Source: Candidatus Micrarchaeum sp.
GTDB taxonomy: Archaea > SpSt-1190 > DYHY01
Assembly (NCBI GenBank): GCA_020723935.1
Contig: DYHY01000034.1
Coordinates: 1-7,767, forward strand
Reading direction: 5' to 3'
Length of the DNA stretch: 7,767 nt
This document shows, in pieces, positions 1 to 5,609 of the stretch (positions are counted from its first letter, which is position 1; every line of letters begins with the position of its first letter). Below the pieces are notes generated by a model. The model worked only from the letters and a program-made list of their open reading frames with translations, was not told the origin of the DNA and made no database searches. The position numbers were made by a program, and so were the translations under genes.

Positions 1-2
1 AC

Positions 3-431
3 GATCCCGGAATCCACTGCATCTCATCTTTTGCCGAACTCAACGGCGCGACCCTTGACCCCTCCACGGACAACATCAACGTGAACGGCAATATGGCCTT
101 CAACTGGCCGGAGAACGCGGCCACGTTCAGGCACACCTACTTGTCCAGTCTGTGGTCCGAGCGGCGGAACGTCACCCTTGCCCAACCCCTAAAGATCAAC
201 GTCACAATCCCCCTCTTCAGCCCCATCAACTTCCACAAGAACAGCGGAAAGCTCACCCTCGTCATCCTCTTCCTCCCCGATACCCCGACGGAATGGCTCG
301 CCTCCGACGTCCTGCACGCTCAGGTCTACGACGCCGACACCGGCGAGCTGGTCAAGTCCGTGATGAACCTTGACAACGAGACTGCCTTCAAGGCCAGGGC
401 CGAATCGGGAGGAGGAATCCCTGTGCTGTAA
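3..431 (+). CDS. 3' end of an unrecognised gene, possibly a surface or exported protein (5' partial)
   Basis: The frame is open from base 3 to a TAA at 429-431, giving 142 codons that begin outside the window. The GTG at 81 is only an internal codon, because the frame is open before it and reads sensibly (a Cys near the start, then ELNGATLDPSTDN). The visible part alternates hydrophobic and polar residues (for example KINVTIPLF and KLTLVILFLP), which suggests beta strands, and ends in a short Gly-rich tail (SGGGIPVL). I see no catalytic motif or membrane helix. It converges on the SLT lipoprotein gene with only 21 bases between the two stop codons, so the genes are separate transcription units. 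I do not recognise the family; an extracellular beta-sandwich domain is one possibility inferred from composition only. Confidence 0.6.
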   Translation, partial: DPGIHCISSFAELNGATLDPSTDNINVNGNMAFNWPENAATFRHTYLSSLWSERRNVTLAQPLKINVTIPLFSPINFHKNSGKLTLVILFLPDTPTEWLASDVLHAQVYDADTGELVKSVMNLDNETAFKARAESGGGIPVL

Positions 432-452
432 TCCACGCTTCCTCCCGGAAGC

Positions 453-2102
453 CTACCTCGTCCCGGGGAGGCCCTGCACCTGCCGCGCGGTCGCCGCCGT
501 CTTCTCGGCCGCGCACATCGAGACCTGCTCCTTCGGCGGCAGCCCCCTGCTCACGTAGTACTGGTTGAGGGTGAGGCCGCCGTAAAGCGGATGCGGCGTG
601 TCGTAGTGTGAGACCTTGATGCTCGCTGCCATCTCCGCATTCTCCATCCAATTTTCCCCGTCGAGGAGCCTTATTACCTCCGAGAAGCCCGCTTGGCCTC
701 CGTTGTAGGCTCCCGCCGCCGCGGCCAAGCTCCCCATCGCGTTTATCCGCATGGCGAGCTCCTCCATCCCTGAGTCGATGTTGCTCGCCGGGTCGTTCGC
801 GATGTAACCAGGCCGCCCGACGAGCTGCATTATGCCGACGCCGTACCCGCGGTTGAGGACGTTCCCGGCCTCGTCGTAGTGGTGCAGGTGCGACTCGGTG
901 TTCGCGATCGCGATCCCGGAGTAAAGGAGGTATTCGTAGGGTATCCCGTACTTGTCCGCATACTTCCTCGCCGAAACCCTGAAATCCCCGATGTATGGTA
1001 TGTCGTTAAGCGAGCTGTATGCGAAGGGCTCGGACTGGCACCACGAAACATCAGGCCCTTGGAAAAGGCTCTGCTGGACTGCCTGCGGCTGGGGCTGCTG
1101 GGCTTGCGGCTGCTCGCCGCTGTTGGGCGCCTGGGTCGGGAGGACGATGTGCGCGCCGCTTGCTGCCTGCGAGACAAGGGGCGCGAGCGCCGCCTGTGAA
1201 TCCGGGGCGAGGAGGACTGCAGCCGTGAAATATCCCGTCCTGTCCAGGAGCGGGTCGGGCATGAGGCCCGTCCTCCCGTCGTCCGTGAAGCCGAAGACCA
1301 TCTCGCCGTGCTTGAGGAGGCTGTAGAAGGTCTGGCCGCAGCCGAGGGTCCCCTGCCTCCCGCTTGACGGATTGAAGCCGGACGTTTCTATGAACGGGAC
1401 GCTCCTCGCCGCTATCGCGACCCCGTAGGGCGAGAGGAGCGAGACTTCTATCCTCCCATCGTCCCCGGCGACCTGCATCTTCACTAGGGGGTCTTGCCTG
1501 TTGAAGAGCGTGGGGTCTGTCCCCGCGTAGACAGCGCCCGTCGGGGAGATTGAGACGCCCTTCACCTGGACGGCCTCGCCCTGGGGATTGACGTAGTAGC
1601 CGGAGACATTCGAGATGTCGACGCGCGGGACGAGCGCCTGCAGGAGCCCGTCCCGGGCGCTGACCTGCGCCTCGTACATGTGCGCGGGGGGCGCCGCTTC
1701 TCCCGCGATCCCCACGATGCTCGCGTACTGGTCCTGCTTGAACGGATCGATCGGGTTGGGCTCTTCCCTGATCCCGTTGAAGAACAACCTTGTGCCCTGC
1801 ACGACGTTCCTGTCCTGCCCCGCGCCCGTCCTGTCGAAGAGGTCGAGCCCATTCTCCGCGACGGCGTCCGCGATTATCAGCATCGGCACGTAGCCGGGTT
1901 CCGCGTGCGTCTTCTCGATTCCCGGCGGGAGGCTGTAGGTCGTCGCGACCGCCAAGGAGAAGGTTGAATCCACGCATAAGTTCTGGGTGCCCTGCGTCCC
2001 CTTGGCTGTCCCGTTGCAGCTCGCGATGAGTGCGGCTCCCGTGAGTAGCATTATCGTCTTGCTGACTAGGCCCAAGCCGCGCCCCTTCCTTCCCCGGCCC
2101 AT
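453..2102 (-). CDS. Lipoprotein with C-terminal lytic transglycosylase (SLT, GH23-like) domain
   Basis: The 549-residue product has a basic N-terminus (GRGRKGR), a hydrophobic stretch at 16-28 and a good lipobox (LIAS-C, Cys29), so it is probably exported and lipid-anchored. Residues 44-320 are an unrecognised, probably beta-rich region with Cys43 and Cys255. A Pro/Gln-rich linker (about 323-345) leads to an SLT fold: NTES (402-404 region) with likely catalytic Glu403, then GVGIMQL at 421-427 and AYNGG at 465-469. These match the E-S, G.MQL and AYN.G motifs of family 23 transglycosylases, which cleave the MurNAc-GlcNAc bond of peptidoglycan. Cys355 and Cys530 flank the domain and could staple it. 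The ATG at 2102 lies 31 bases after the stop of the upstream cysteine protein, so co-transcription is likely; its ribosome site is weak. Archaea lack murein, so the target may be a bacterium, or another glycan. Confidence 0.85.
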   Translation of the reverse strand: MGRGRKGRGLGLVSKTIMLLTGAALIASCNGTAKGTQGTQNLCVDSTFSLAVATTYSLPPGIEKTHAEPGYVPMLIIADAVAENGLDLFDRTGAGQDRNVVQGTRLFFNGIREEPNPIDPFKQDQYASIVGIAGEAAPPAHMYEAQVSARDGLLQALVPRVDISNVSGYYVNPQGEAVQVKGVSISPTGAVYAGTDPTLFNRQDPLVKMQVAGDDGRIEVSLLSPYGVAIAARSVPFIETSGFNPSSGRQGTLGCGQTFYSLLKHGEMVFGFTDDGRTGLMPDPLLDRTGYFTAAVLLAPDSQAALAPLVSQAASGAHIVLPTQAPNSGEQPQAQQPQPQAVQQSLFQGPDVSWCQSEPFAYSSLNDIPYIGDFRVSARKYADKYGIPYEYLLYSGIAIANTESHLHHYDEAGNVLNRGYGVGIMQLVGRPGYIANDPASNIDSGMEELAMRINAMGSLAAAAGAYNGGQAGFSEVIRLLDGENWMENAEMAASIKVSHYDTPHPLYGGLTLNQYYVSRGLPPKEQVSMCAAEKTAATARQVQGLPGTR

Positions 2103-2133
2103 CTAGATCGCCCCGCTCACAGGAAGATCTTTC

Positions 2134-2510
2134 TTACTCGCCCTCGCAGGGATATTCGTATCCCTTGGCCGCGCATCCCTGTATCGCTTTTATCGCCGCC
2201 TGCTGCTCAGCCGTCGGGAAATCGCTCGCTTCTAGGAACGGCAAGAGCGGGTCCGGGACCGTCGTGTAGCTGATCTCGTTCGAATGCAGATTGTCCTGGA
2301 CGACGACGCCATTGGGGCTCACGACATAAGCGTACTTGTTGCAGACCTGGGCGACCGCCGCGGCGTGCTCCTCGACAGCGAGGCGCACGACGTCTGGATT
2401 GAACAGAGCCGCATGAGCGAGCGGGTTCGTCGCGCAGGATTTCTTCGGAACTCCCGACGACTCGCACATATACCCGAGGCGCCACTCTCCTATCGGCACG
2501 GGGGTCACGA
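2134..2510. repeat. Direct repeat, copy A (3' part of paralog 1)
   Basis: This stretch is very similar to 2881-3256 in the same orientation. Identical blocks include 38 bases at 2140-2177 (matching 2887-2924) and 34 bases at 2289-2322 (matching 3039-3072). Similarity fades upstream of the cysteine domain, so the N-terminal halves have diverged or were not duplicated. Confidence 0.85.
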
Positions 2511-2763
2511 AGTAGGGCGCCTTGTCCGGCGCAGCCGCCGTGGGCAGGTATGTCTGGGCCGGGTCCGCACCTTCTTGCGGCGCGGTCGCCCCCGGCACCT
2601 GCGCCATCGGCGTCACTGGGGTGAGGCCGTAGTTCTGGATCTGCGGAGTCTGCGCGGCGGGCGGATTCCTCGGATCGAAGACCCCTGCAAAGGTCGCGCA
2701 GATGAGGGTGCCCGCCACGACACCCGCAGCCAACGCTCCCGCCTTCCGCCTAGACATTGACAT
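2134..2763 (-). CDS. Anchored or secreted cysteine protein, intact copy (paralog 1)
   Basis: The product has 209 residues: a basic start (MSMSRRK), a hydrophobic helix at about 9-28 (signal anchor or signal peptide), a Pro/Ala/Gln-rich spacer to about 80, and a globular C-terminal domain (about 84-209). That domain contains Cys100, Cys110, Cys141, Cys197 and Cys206 and ends in KGYEYPCEGE. The same domain occurs in the two upstream broken copies, which proves a family, but I do not recognise it. Comparing copies suggests disulfide pairs: Cys141 and Cys197 are lost together in the most distant copy, while Cys100 and Cys206 are kept in all three. The start at 2763 is supported by GGAGG at 2773-2777, nine bases upstream, and a TATA box at 2800-2807. 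It is followed after 31 bases by the SLT lipoprotein gene, so the two are probably one operon and both act at the cell surface. Confidence 0.85.
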   Translation of the reverse strand: MSMSRRKAGALAAGVVAGTLICATFAGVFDPRNPPAAQTPQIQNYGLTPVTPMAQVPGATAPQEGADPAQTYLPTAAAPDKAPYFVTPVPIGEWRLGYMCESSGVPKKSCATNPLAHAALFNPDVVRLAVEEHAAAVAQVCNKYAYVVSPNGVVVQDNLHSNEISYTTVPDPLLPFLEASDFPTAEQQAAIKAIQGCAAKGYEYPCEGE

Positions 2764-2772
2764 TTTTTCGTT

Positions 2773-2777
2773 CCTCC
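2773..2777 (-). promoter_or_regulatory. Shine-Dalgarno site of paralog 1
   Basis: GGAGG on the minus strand, nine bases before the ATG at 2763. It is one of the clearest ribosome binding sites in the window and fixes this start over the nearby Met3. Confidence 0.7.
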
Positions 2778-2799
2778 GGATGCGGGAAGCTTGCGCCGA

Positions 2800-2807
2800 T
2801 TAAATAT
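2800..2807 (-). promoter_or_regulatory. TATA box of the paralog 1-SLT operon
   Basis: The minus strand reads atatttaa, identical to the core box in front of paralog 3. Transcription would start about 26 bases downstream, near 2777, giving a leader of only about 14 bases that begins at the ribosome site. The remaining intergenic sequence up to 2880 shows no other clear signal. Confidence 0.6.
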
Positions 2808-2880
2808 TTTTTCCTCGGGACGGACGTTTCTGTACTTTTTGCCGGAATTTCCGCGAGCTCTTGCGGACGGCCGCCACTCC

Positions 2881-3256
2881 TTACTTGCCCTCGCAGGGAT
2901 ATTCGTATCCCTTGGCCGCGCATCTCTGTATCGCGTTTATCGACGCCTGCTGCGCAGCCGTCGGGAAAGCGATCGTTTCTAGGAACTGCCAGAGCTTGGT
3001 CTGCAGGACCGCCGTGTAGCCGATCTTGTCCGAATGCGGATTGTCCTGGACGACGACGCCATTGGGGCTCACTACATAAGCGTAATTGTCGCAGGCCTTG
3101 GCGACCGCCTTGGCGTGCCCCTCGACAGCGGAGAGCACGACCTCTAAATCGAACCGATCTGCATAAGCGAGCGGGTTCGTCGCGAAGTCCGCCGGAACTC
3201 CCGACGGCTTGCATATCTGCTCAAGGCGCCACTTTCCTATCGGCTCGCCTACGACC
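2881..3256. repeat. Direct repeat, copy B (3' part of paralog 2)
   Basis: Second copy of the tandem duplication, starting like copy A at the stop codon of its gene. The sharp start of similarity at both stop codons, with unrelated sequence just beyond, suggests the coding part is what has been kept. Confidence 0.85.
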
Positions 3257-3293
3257 GAATATCTGCTCGTGTCGTCGACGGTAGCGGGAAGTT

Positions 3294-3301
3294 CCCCCCC
3301 C
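3294..3301. repeat. Homopolymer C8 (G8 on the coding strand) at a frameshift point
   Basis: Eight consecutive C bases lie exactly where the two halves of paralog 2 change frame. Removing one base joins the N-terminal anchor to the cysteine domain in one open frame. Such tracts slip readily in replication and in sequencing. Confidence 0.85.
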
Positions 3302-3571
3302 GCTATACTGCTGGGCCGCGGGAGCCCTTCTGTAGAGCGACTCGCTCCCGTCCGGAGCCTGCGTCGGCGACTGGGCTGAAGGCTTGCCGCCGCCGATGAT
3401 GCTGCTGATTATGGCTGCCACGGTGAGCACCCCTGCCACCGCGAATCCCGCCCACCTGACGATCGCCTGGGTCTTGGGGTTTCCTGCTAGAAGTCCGTTC
3501 TGGTTGGCAGATAGTTCCTTGGCATTTTATGCTTTTTCACAGCGTTGTACGCCAGATCGCCCGCTTCCTGC

Positions 3572-4100
3572 CTATTTCCCGTCGCAGGAATAGCCCTTCC
3601 CGAGCGAGGCGCGGGTCGTTCACGACCCTGACGAGAAGCAGGTCTGGGTTGGAATCCTTCCCTGGGAAAACCGCGACCTTCCCCGACTCGGTCCCCCAGC
3701 CGACGTAATAGTCCACCCTTTCCGGCTCCTGCTGGGCGAGGACTCCCGCGAGGCTCGCGTACCATTTCTCGACCGCCGCTGGCTGGAAGCTCCCCGCCTG
3801 CGCTCATGGATCGCTCCCGCACCGCAGACCCGAGTCCGCGCACATCCTCCCCGCCCTGAAATCGTACACTCCCGTCGGGAGATAGGAGAACTGCGAGGGG
3901 ATTTCTGCGGAGCCGCTTATCGAATCCCCGGAATCGCGATCCGCTGGGGCGCCCGCGACGAGGGCCTGGCGCTGCACTGCTGACAGCGAGGATGGCACTG
4001 GCGCGCTTCCGCCCCCGTTCCCCGAGGCGATCGCGGCGGCGGCTATCGCGCCAGTTATTCCCATGAGAATCAGCGTCGGCTTGTCGAACTTGAAAGGCAT
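3572..4100 (-). pseudogene. Interrupted cysteine protein (paralog 3): in-frame TGA and a frameshift
   Basis: From the ATG at 4100 the frame gives MPFKFDKPTLIL, a hydrophobic Ala-rich helix to about residue 26, a spacer, and the start of the family domain (GRMCADSGLRCGSDP). It then meets TGA at 3804-3806. Reading on in the same frame gives AQAGSFQPAAVEKWYASLAG, which aligns with AHAALFNPDVVRLAVEEHAA of paralog 1; the TGA replaces a Leu codon. Near 3600-3620 a second change of frame is needed to reach LGKGYSCDGK and a TAG at 3572, the family C-terminus. The copy keeps equivalents of Cys100, Cys110 and Cys206 but lacks Cys141 and Cys197. Promoter and ribosome site look intact, so a truncated 98-residue anchored peptide may still be made. 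It is the most diverged copy and the first gene of the block. Confidence 0.7.
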
Positions 4101-4107
4101 CCTGTTT

Positions 4108-4112
4108 TCACC
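4108..4112 (-). promoter_or_regulatory. Shine-Dalgarno site of paralog 3
   Basis: GGTGA on the minus strand, seven bases before the ATG at 4100; it is complementary to the usual archaeal 16S rRNA tail. Confidence 0.6.
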
Positions 4113-4139
4113 TTTCCGTTGTGGCGATTTTAACGCCGC

Positions 4140-4147
4140 TTAAATAT
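4140..4147 (-). promoter_or_regulatory. TATA box of the surface-protein block
   Basis: The minus strand reads atatttaa. A start point about 26 bases downstream, near 4117, leaves a leader of about 17 bases that contains the GGTGA site. It shares the 4101-4261 intergenic region with the opposite-facing methyltransferase promoter. Confidence 0.6.
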
Positions 4148-4231
4148 GTCCGGTTCATCCGCGAAAAGCCGGCTGGAGGAAAAGGTTGATTTCGCGCCGG
4201 GTGCGCGGGCGGCCCCGGCAAAAGACAAAGC

Positions 4232-4239
4232 AATATTTA
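4232..4239 (+). promoter_or_regulatory. TATA box of the methyltransferase operon
   Basis: The sequence aatattta is centred 26-27 bases before the ATG at 4262, the spacing expected when transcription begins at the A of the start codon. There is no Shine-Dalgarno site just upstream, which agrees with a leaderless mRNA. Confidence 0.65.
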
Positions 4240-4261
4240 CCCAGCGCGGCCCCTTTCCGGC

Positions 4262-4825
4262 ATGGATTACCAGAAGTTCCTGGACGGCCTCCCTAACGAG
4301 AACAGAAGGCCCTGGGTCTCGGAAGCCAAGCTTTCCGGCGCCGCGATAAAGAGGTTCCTTCCCGCGGGCGAAGGGATAATCCTCTTCGTCGGAGGGGGGA
4401 CGGGCAAGTTCGCCTGCGCCGTCGGCTTGATGGGCCACAAGGTCATGATGCTGGAAGTCTCCAAGGCGGCGGTGGACGTCGCCTTCGCGCGCATAAAGCA
4501 GAACAACCTCAACCTGCGGGTCGTCCCGATATGGGAGGATTTCGGGAAGCTCAAGTTCGACGATAACACCTTCGACCTCGTCGTCGCGGAGCGCGGGATC
4601 CTTTCGATGTGCCCTGACGCCGATTTCTCCGCCGGCGCAAGGGAGCTCTCGCGCGTGGCGAAGAAAGGGGGGAAAATAATCGGGACGTTCTTCCTGAAGA
4701 GCCCGTCCAAAGCAGTGAAAATCAGGAAGTTCGACGAGTCCGCCGCGGCCGCCGCGTTCGGCCTGCCAGTCCTCGAGCGCACGCAGAATTCCGGGGCGGC
4801 ATGCCTAGTCTTCTCCAAGGCCTGA
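4262..4825 (+). CDS. Class I SAM-dependent methyltransferase, substrate unknown
   Basis: The 187-residue protein has the Rossmann methyltransferase layout. Motif I is at 40-50 (ILFVGGGTGKF, glycine loop GGGTG at 44-48), followed by strand 2 with the acidic ribose-binding residue (VMMLE, Glu65). A helix and strand 3 lead to WEDF (91-94), then the motif IV region DNTFDLVVAER (101-111), and a Lys/Gly-rich turn before strand 5 (KKGGKIIGTFF, 134-144). The length fits a minimal methyltransferase core with a short N-terminal extension; I see no substrate-specific domain, so the target (RNA, protein or small molecule) cannot be named. The start follows a TATA box by about 27 bases, so the mRNA is probably leaderless. 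The stop overlaps the next start as TGATG, suggesting translational coupling. Confidence 0.85.
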   Translation: MDYQKFLDGLPNENRRPWVSEAKLSGAAIKRFLPAGEGIILFVGGGTGKFACAVGLMGHKVMMLEVSKAAVDVAFARIKQNNLNLRVVPIWEDFGKLKFDDNTFDLVVAERGILSMCPDADFSAGARELSRVAKKGGKIIGTFFLKSPSKAVKIRKFDESAAAAAFGLPVLERTQNSGAACLVFSKA

Positions 4826-4847
4826 TGCCGAAGGAAGGCCTGATGCC
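4817..4847 (+). repeat. Short direct repeat at the methyltransferase/His-tail gene junction
   Basis: The 13-mer aaggcctgatgcc occurs at 4817-4829 and again at 4835-4847, 18 bases apart and in frame. It places two candidate ATG codons (4825 and 4843) in the same local setting; the second has a purine-rich gaaggaagg just upstream. Confidence 0.75.
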
Positions 4848-5583
4848 CGCCCCCGGGGAACCCAACAATAAGCCGGAGCCCCGACACCACTCTTCCATGG
4901 GAAGGGAGGGTTGGGAGAGGCTTCTCCATAGCTTCAAGGAGCGCTCGGACTCGTTCCTGGAGAAGCACGACCGCAAGATCGGCATGTGGCTCTCCCACCT
5001 CGACAACCTGCTAGTCAGCCCCGCTGCCGCGCATTTCGCGTACGCGGCGAACCCCGATCCCCTCTTCGTCACCGCGGTCACGAGAACGACGACGCGTTTG
5101 TGGGACTTCCTCGTCTCGCCGATAATCGCCGAGGGGTTCGTCTATCTCGCGCACAAGTACCGGGGCGAGGAGTACCGGATAGTCCCTGGCTTCGTGAAAT
5201 ACGAGATAAGCCACGCCGCGGCGCACGTCCTGGAGGAGCCCATCACGGCGGGCCTGACATACGCGGCGCTCTCCCTGGGCGCGAGCCCCGCGGAAGCGGG
5301 CCTCATTGGCGAGGCCGCGAGCGTCGTCGCGATCCATACGGCGGCGAACTATCTCCTCTACAGCCTCGTCGAGAAGGCGGGCGGGCGCCTCGCGAAATAC
5401 GCGCGGAAGCTGAAGTATAACCACGACCACAGCCATGACCACGGGCACGATCACGCAGATCACGCCCACGCGGACGCGTCCCTCCTGGACGCCGGAGCGC
5501 CGGCATCGTATTCCGCGGTCCCGGTGATCGCGGCCGACGGCGAACCCGCCCGGAAACCGGAAAGCCCGACCAAGACGTATTAA
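4825..5583 (+). CDS. Putative membrane protein with His/Asp-rich metal-binding tail
   Basis: I place the start at the ATG at 4825, which overlaps the methyltransferase stop (TGATG), rather than the in-frame ATG at 4801; the product is then 252 residues. After a Pro/charged N-terminus come hydrophobic helices at about 92-110 (around FLVSPIIAEGFVYLA), 139-153 and 158-182 (ending AANYLLYSLV), which may be membrane segments, though small residues and charges make this uncertain. The helical middle has several His (SHAAAH and AIHTA). Residues 200-215 (NHDHSHDHGHDHADHAH region) hold eight His alternating with Asp, a pattern seen in metal transporters and metallochaperones that bind Zn or Ni. A Pro/Ala tail follows. 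The helix pair loosely recalls DUF2061-type membrane proteins, but I cannot confirm this. Coupling to a methyltransferase gives no clear function. Confidence 0.75.
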   Translation: MPKEGLMPAPGEPNNKPEPRHHSSMGREGWERLLHSFKERSDSFLEKHDRKIGMWLSHLDNLLVSPAAAHFAYAANPDPLFVTAVTRTTTRLWDFLVSPIIAEGFVYLAHKYRGEEYRIVPGFVKYEISHAAAHVLEEPITAGLTYAALSLGASPAEAGLIGEAASVVAIHTAANYLLYSLVEKAGGRLAKYARKLKYNHDHSHDHGHDHADHAHADASLLDAGAPASYSAVPVIAADGEPARKPESPTKTY

Positions 5584-5587
5584 TATT
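5578..5587 (+). promoter_or_regulatory. TATA box of the MEMO gene
   Basis: The sequence tattaatatt overlaps the stop codon of the preceding gene and is centred about 27 bases before the ATG at 5610. This argues for an independent leaderless transcript, and for the 5610 start rather than the upstream TTG. Confidence 0.6.
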
Positions 5588-5609
5588 GGCCTTTGCTCCG
5601 CATGCCTGT

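Larger units (their letters stand above)
2881..3525 (-). pseudogene. Frameshifted cysteine protein (paralog 2)
   Basis: Two frames together encode a full family member. The upstream frame gives a polar N-terminus, a hydrophobic helix (about FAVAGVLTVAAIISSII) and a Ser/Pro/Gln spacer. At the eight-G run (plus-strand C at 3294-3301) the reading must change frame. With seven G, it continues into ELPATVDDTSRY and the whole cysteine domain, ending KGYEYPCEGK at 2881. The domain keeps the equivalents of Cys100, Cys141, Cys197 and Cys206 of paralog 1, but Cys110 is replaced by Phe. The natural ATG at 3523-3525 is in a frame that stops at 3487, so a second shift near the start is needed, unless the GTG at 3437-3439 is used; that would leave a helix with no charged leader. 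Decay, phase variation and assembly error are all possible. Confidence 0.7.

Noticed and set aside
1051-1977. Long minus-strand frame (308 codons) inside the SLT gene
   Set aside because: Its product is Arg/Gly/Pro-rich with no motifs, typical of an out-of-frame reading of GC-rich coding sequence that encodes a clear lipoprotein.
2689-2763. Archaeal class III (pilin-type) signal peptide in the cysteine proteins
   Set aside because: No charged-Gly cleavage site followed by the usual Q.S.E.-type helix is present; a plain anchor or signal peptide fits better.
3804-3806. TGA in paralog 3 as selenocysteine
   Set aside because: The aligned residue in paralog 1 is Leu, and the copy needs another frameshift later. 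No selenocysteine signal is evident and known archaeal use is restricted to few lineages.
4267-4998. Minus-strand frame opposite the methyltransferase and His-tail genes
   Set aside because: The plus strand carries recognisable methyltransferase motifs and promoter spacing. The minus frame has no domain and crosses a gene boundary.
5586-5609. TTG at 5586 as the MEMO start
   Set aside because: It lies within or beside the TATA box, and homologues begin close to the AVAG.FYP motif, which fits the ATG at 5610.
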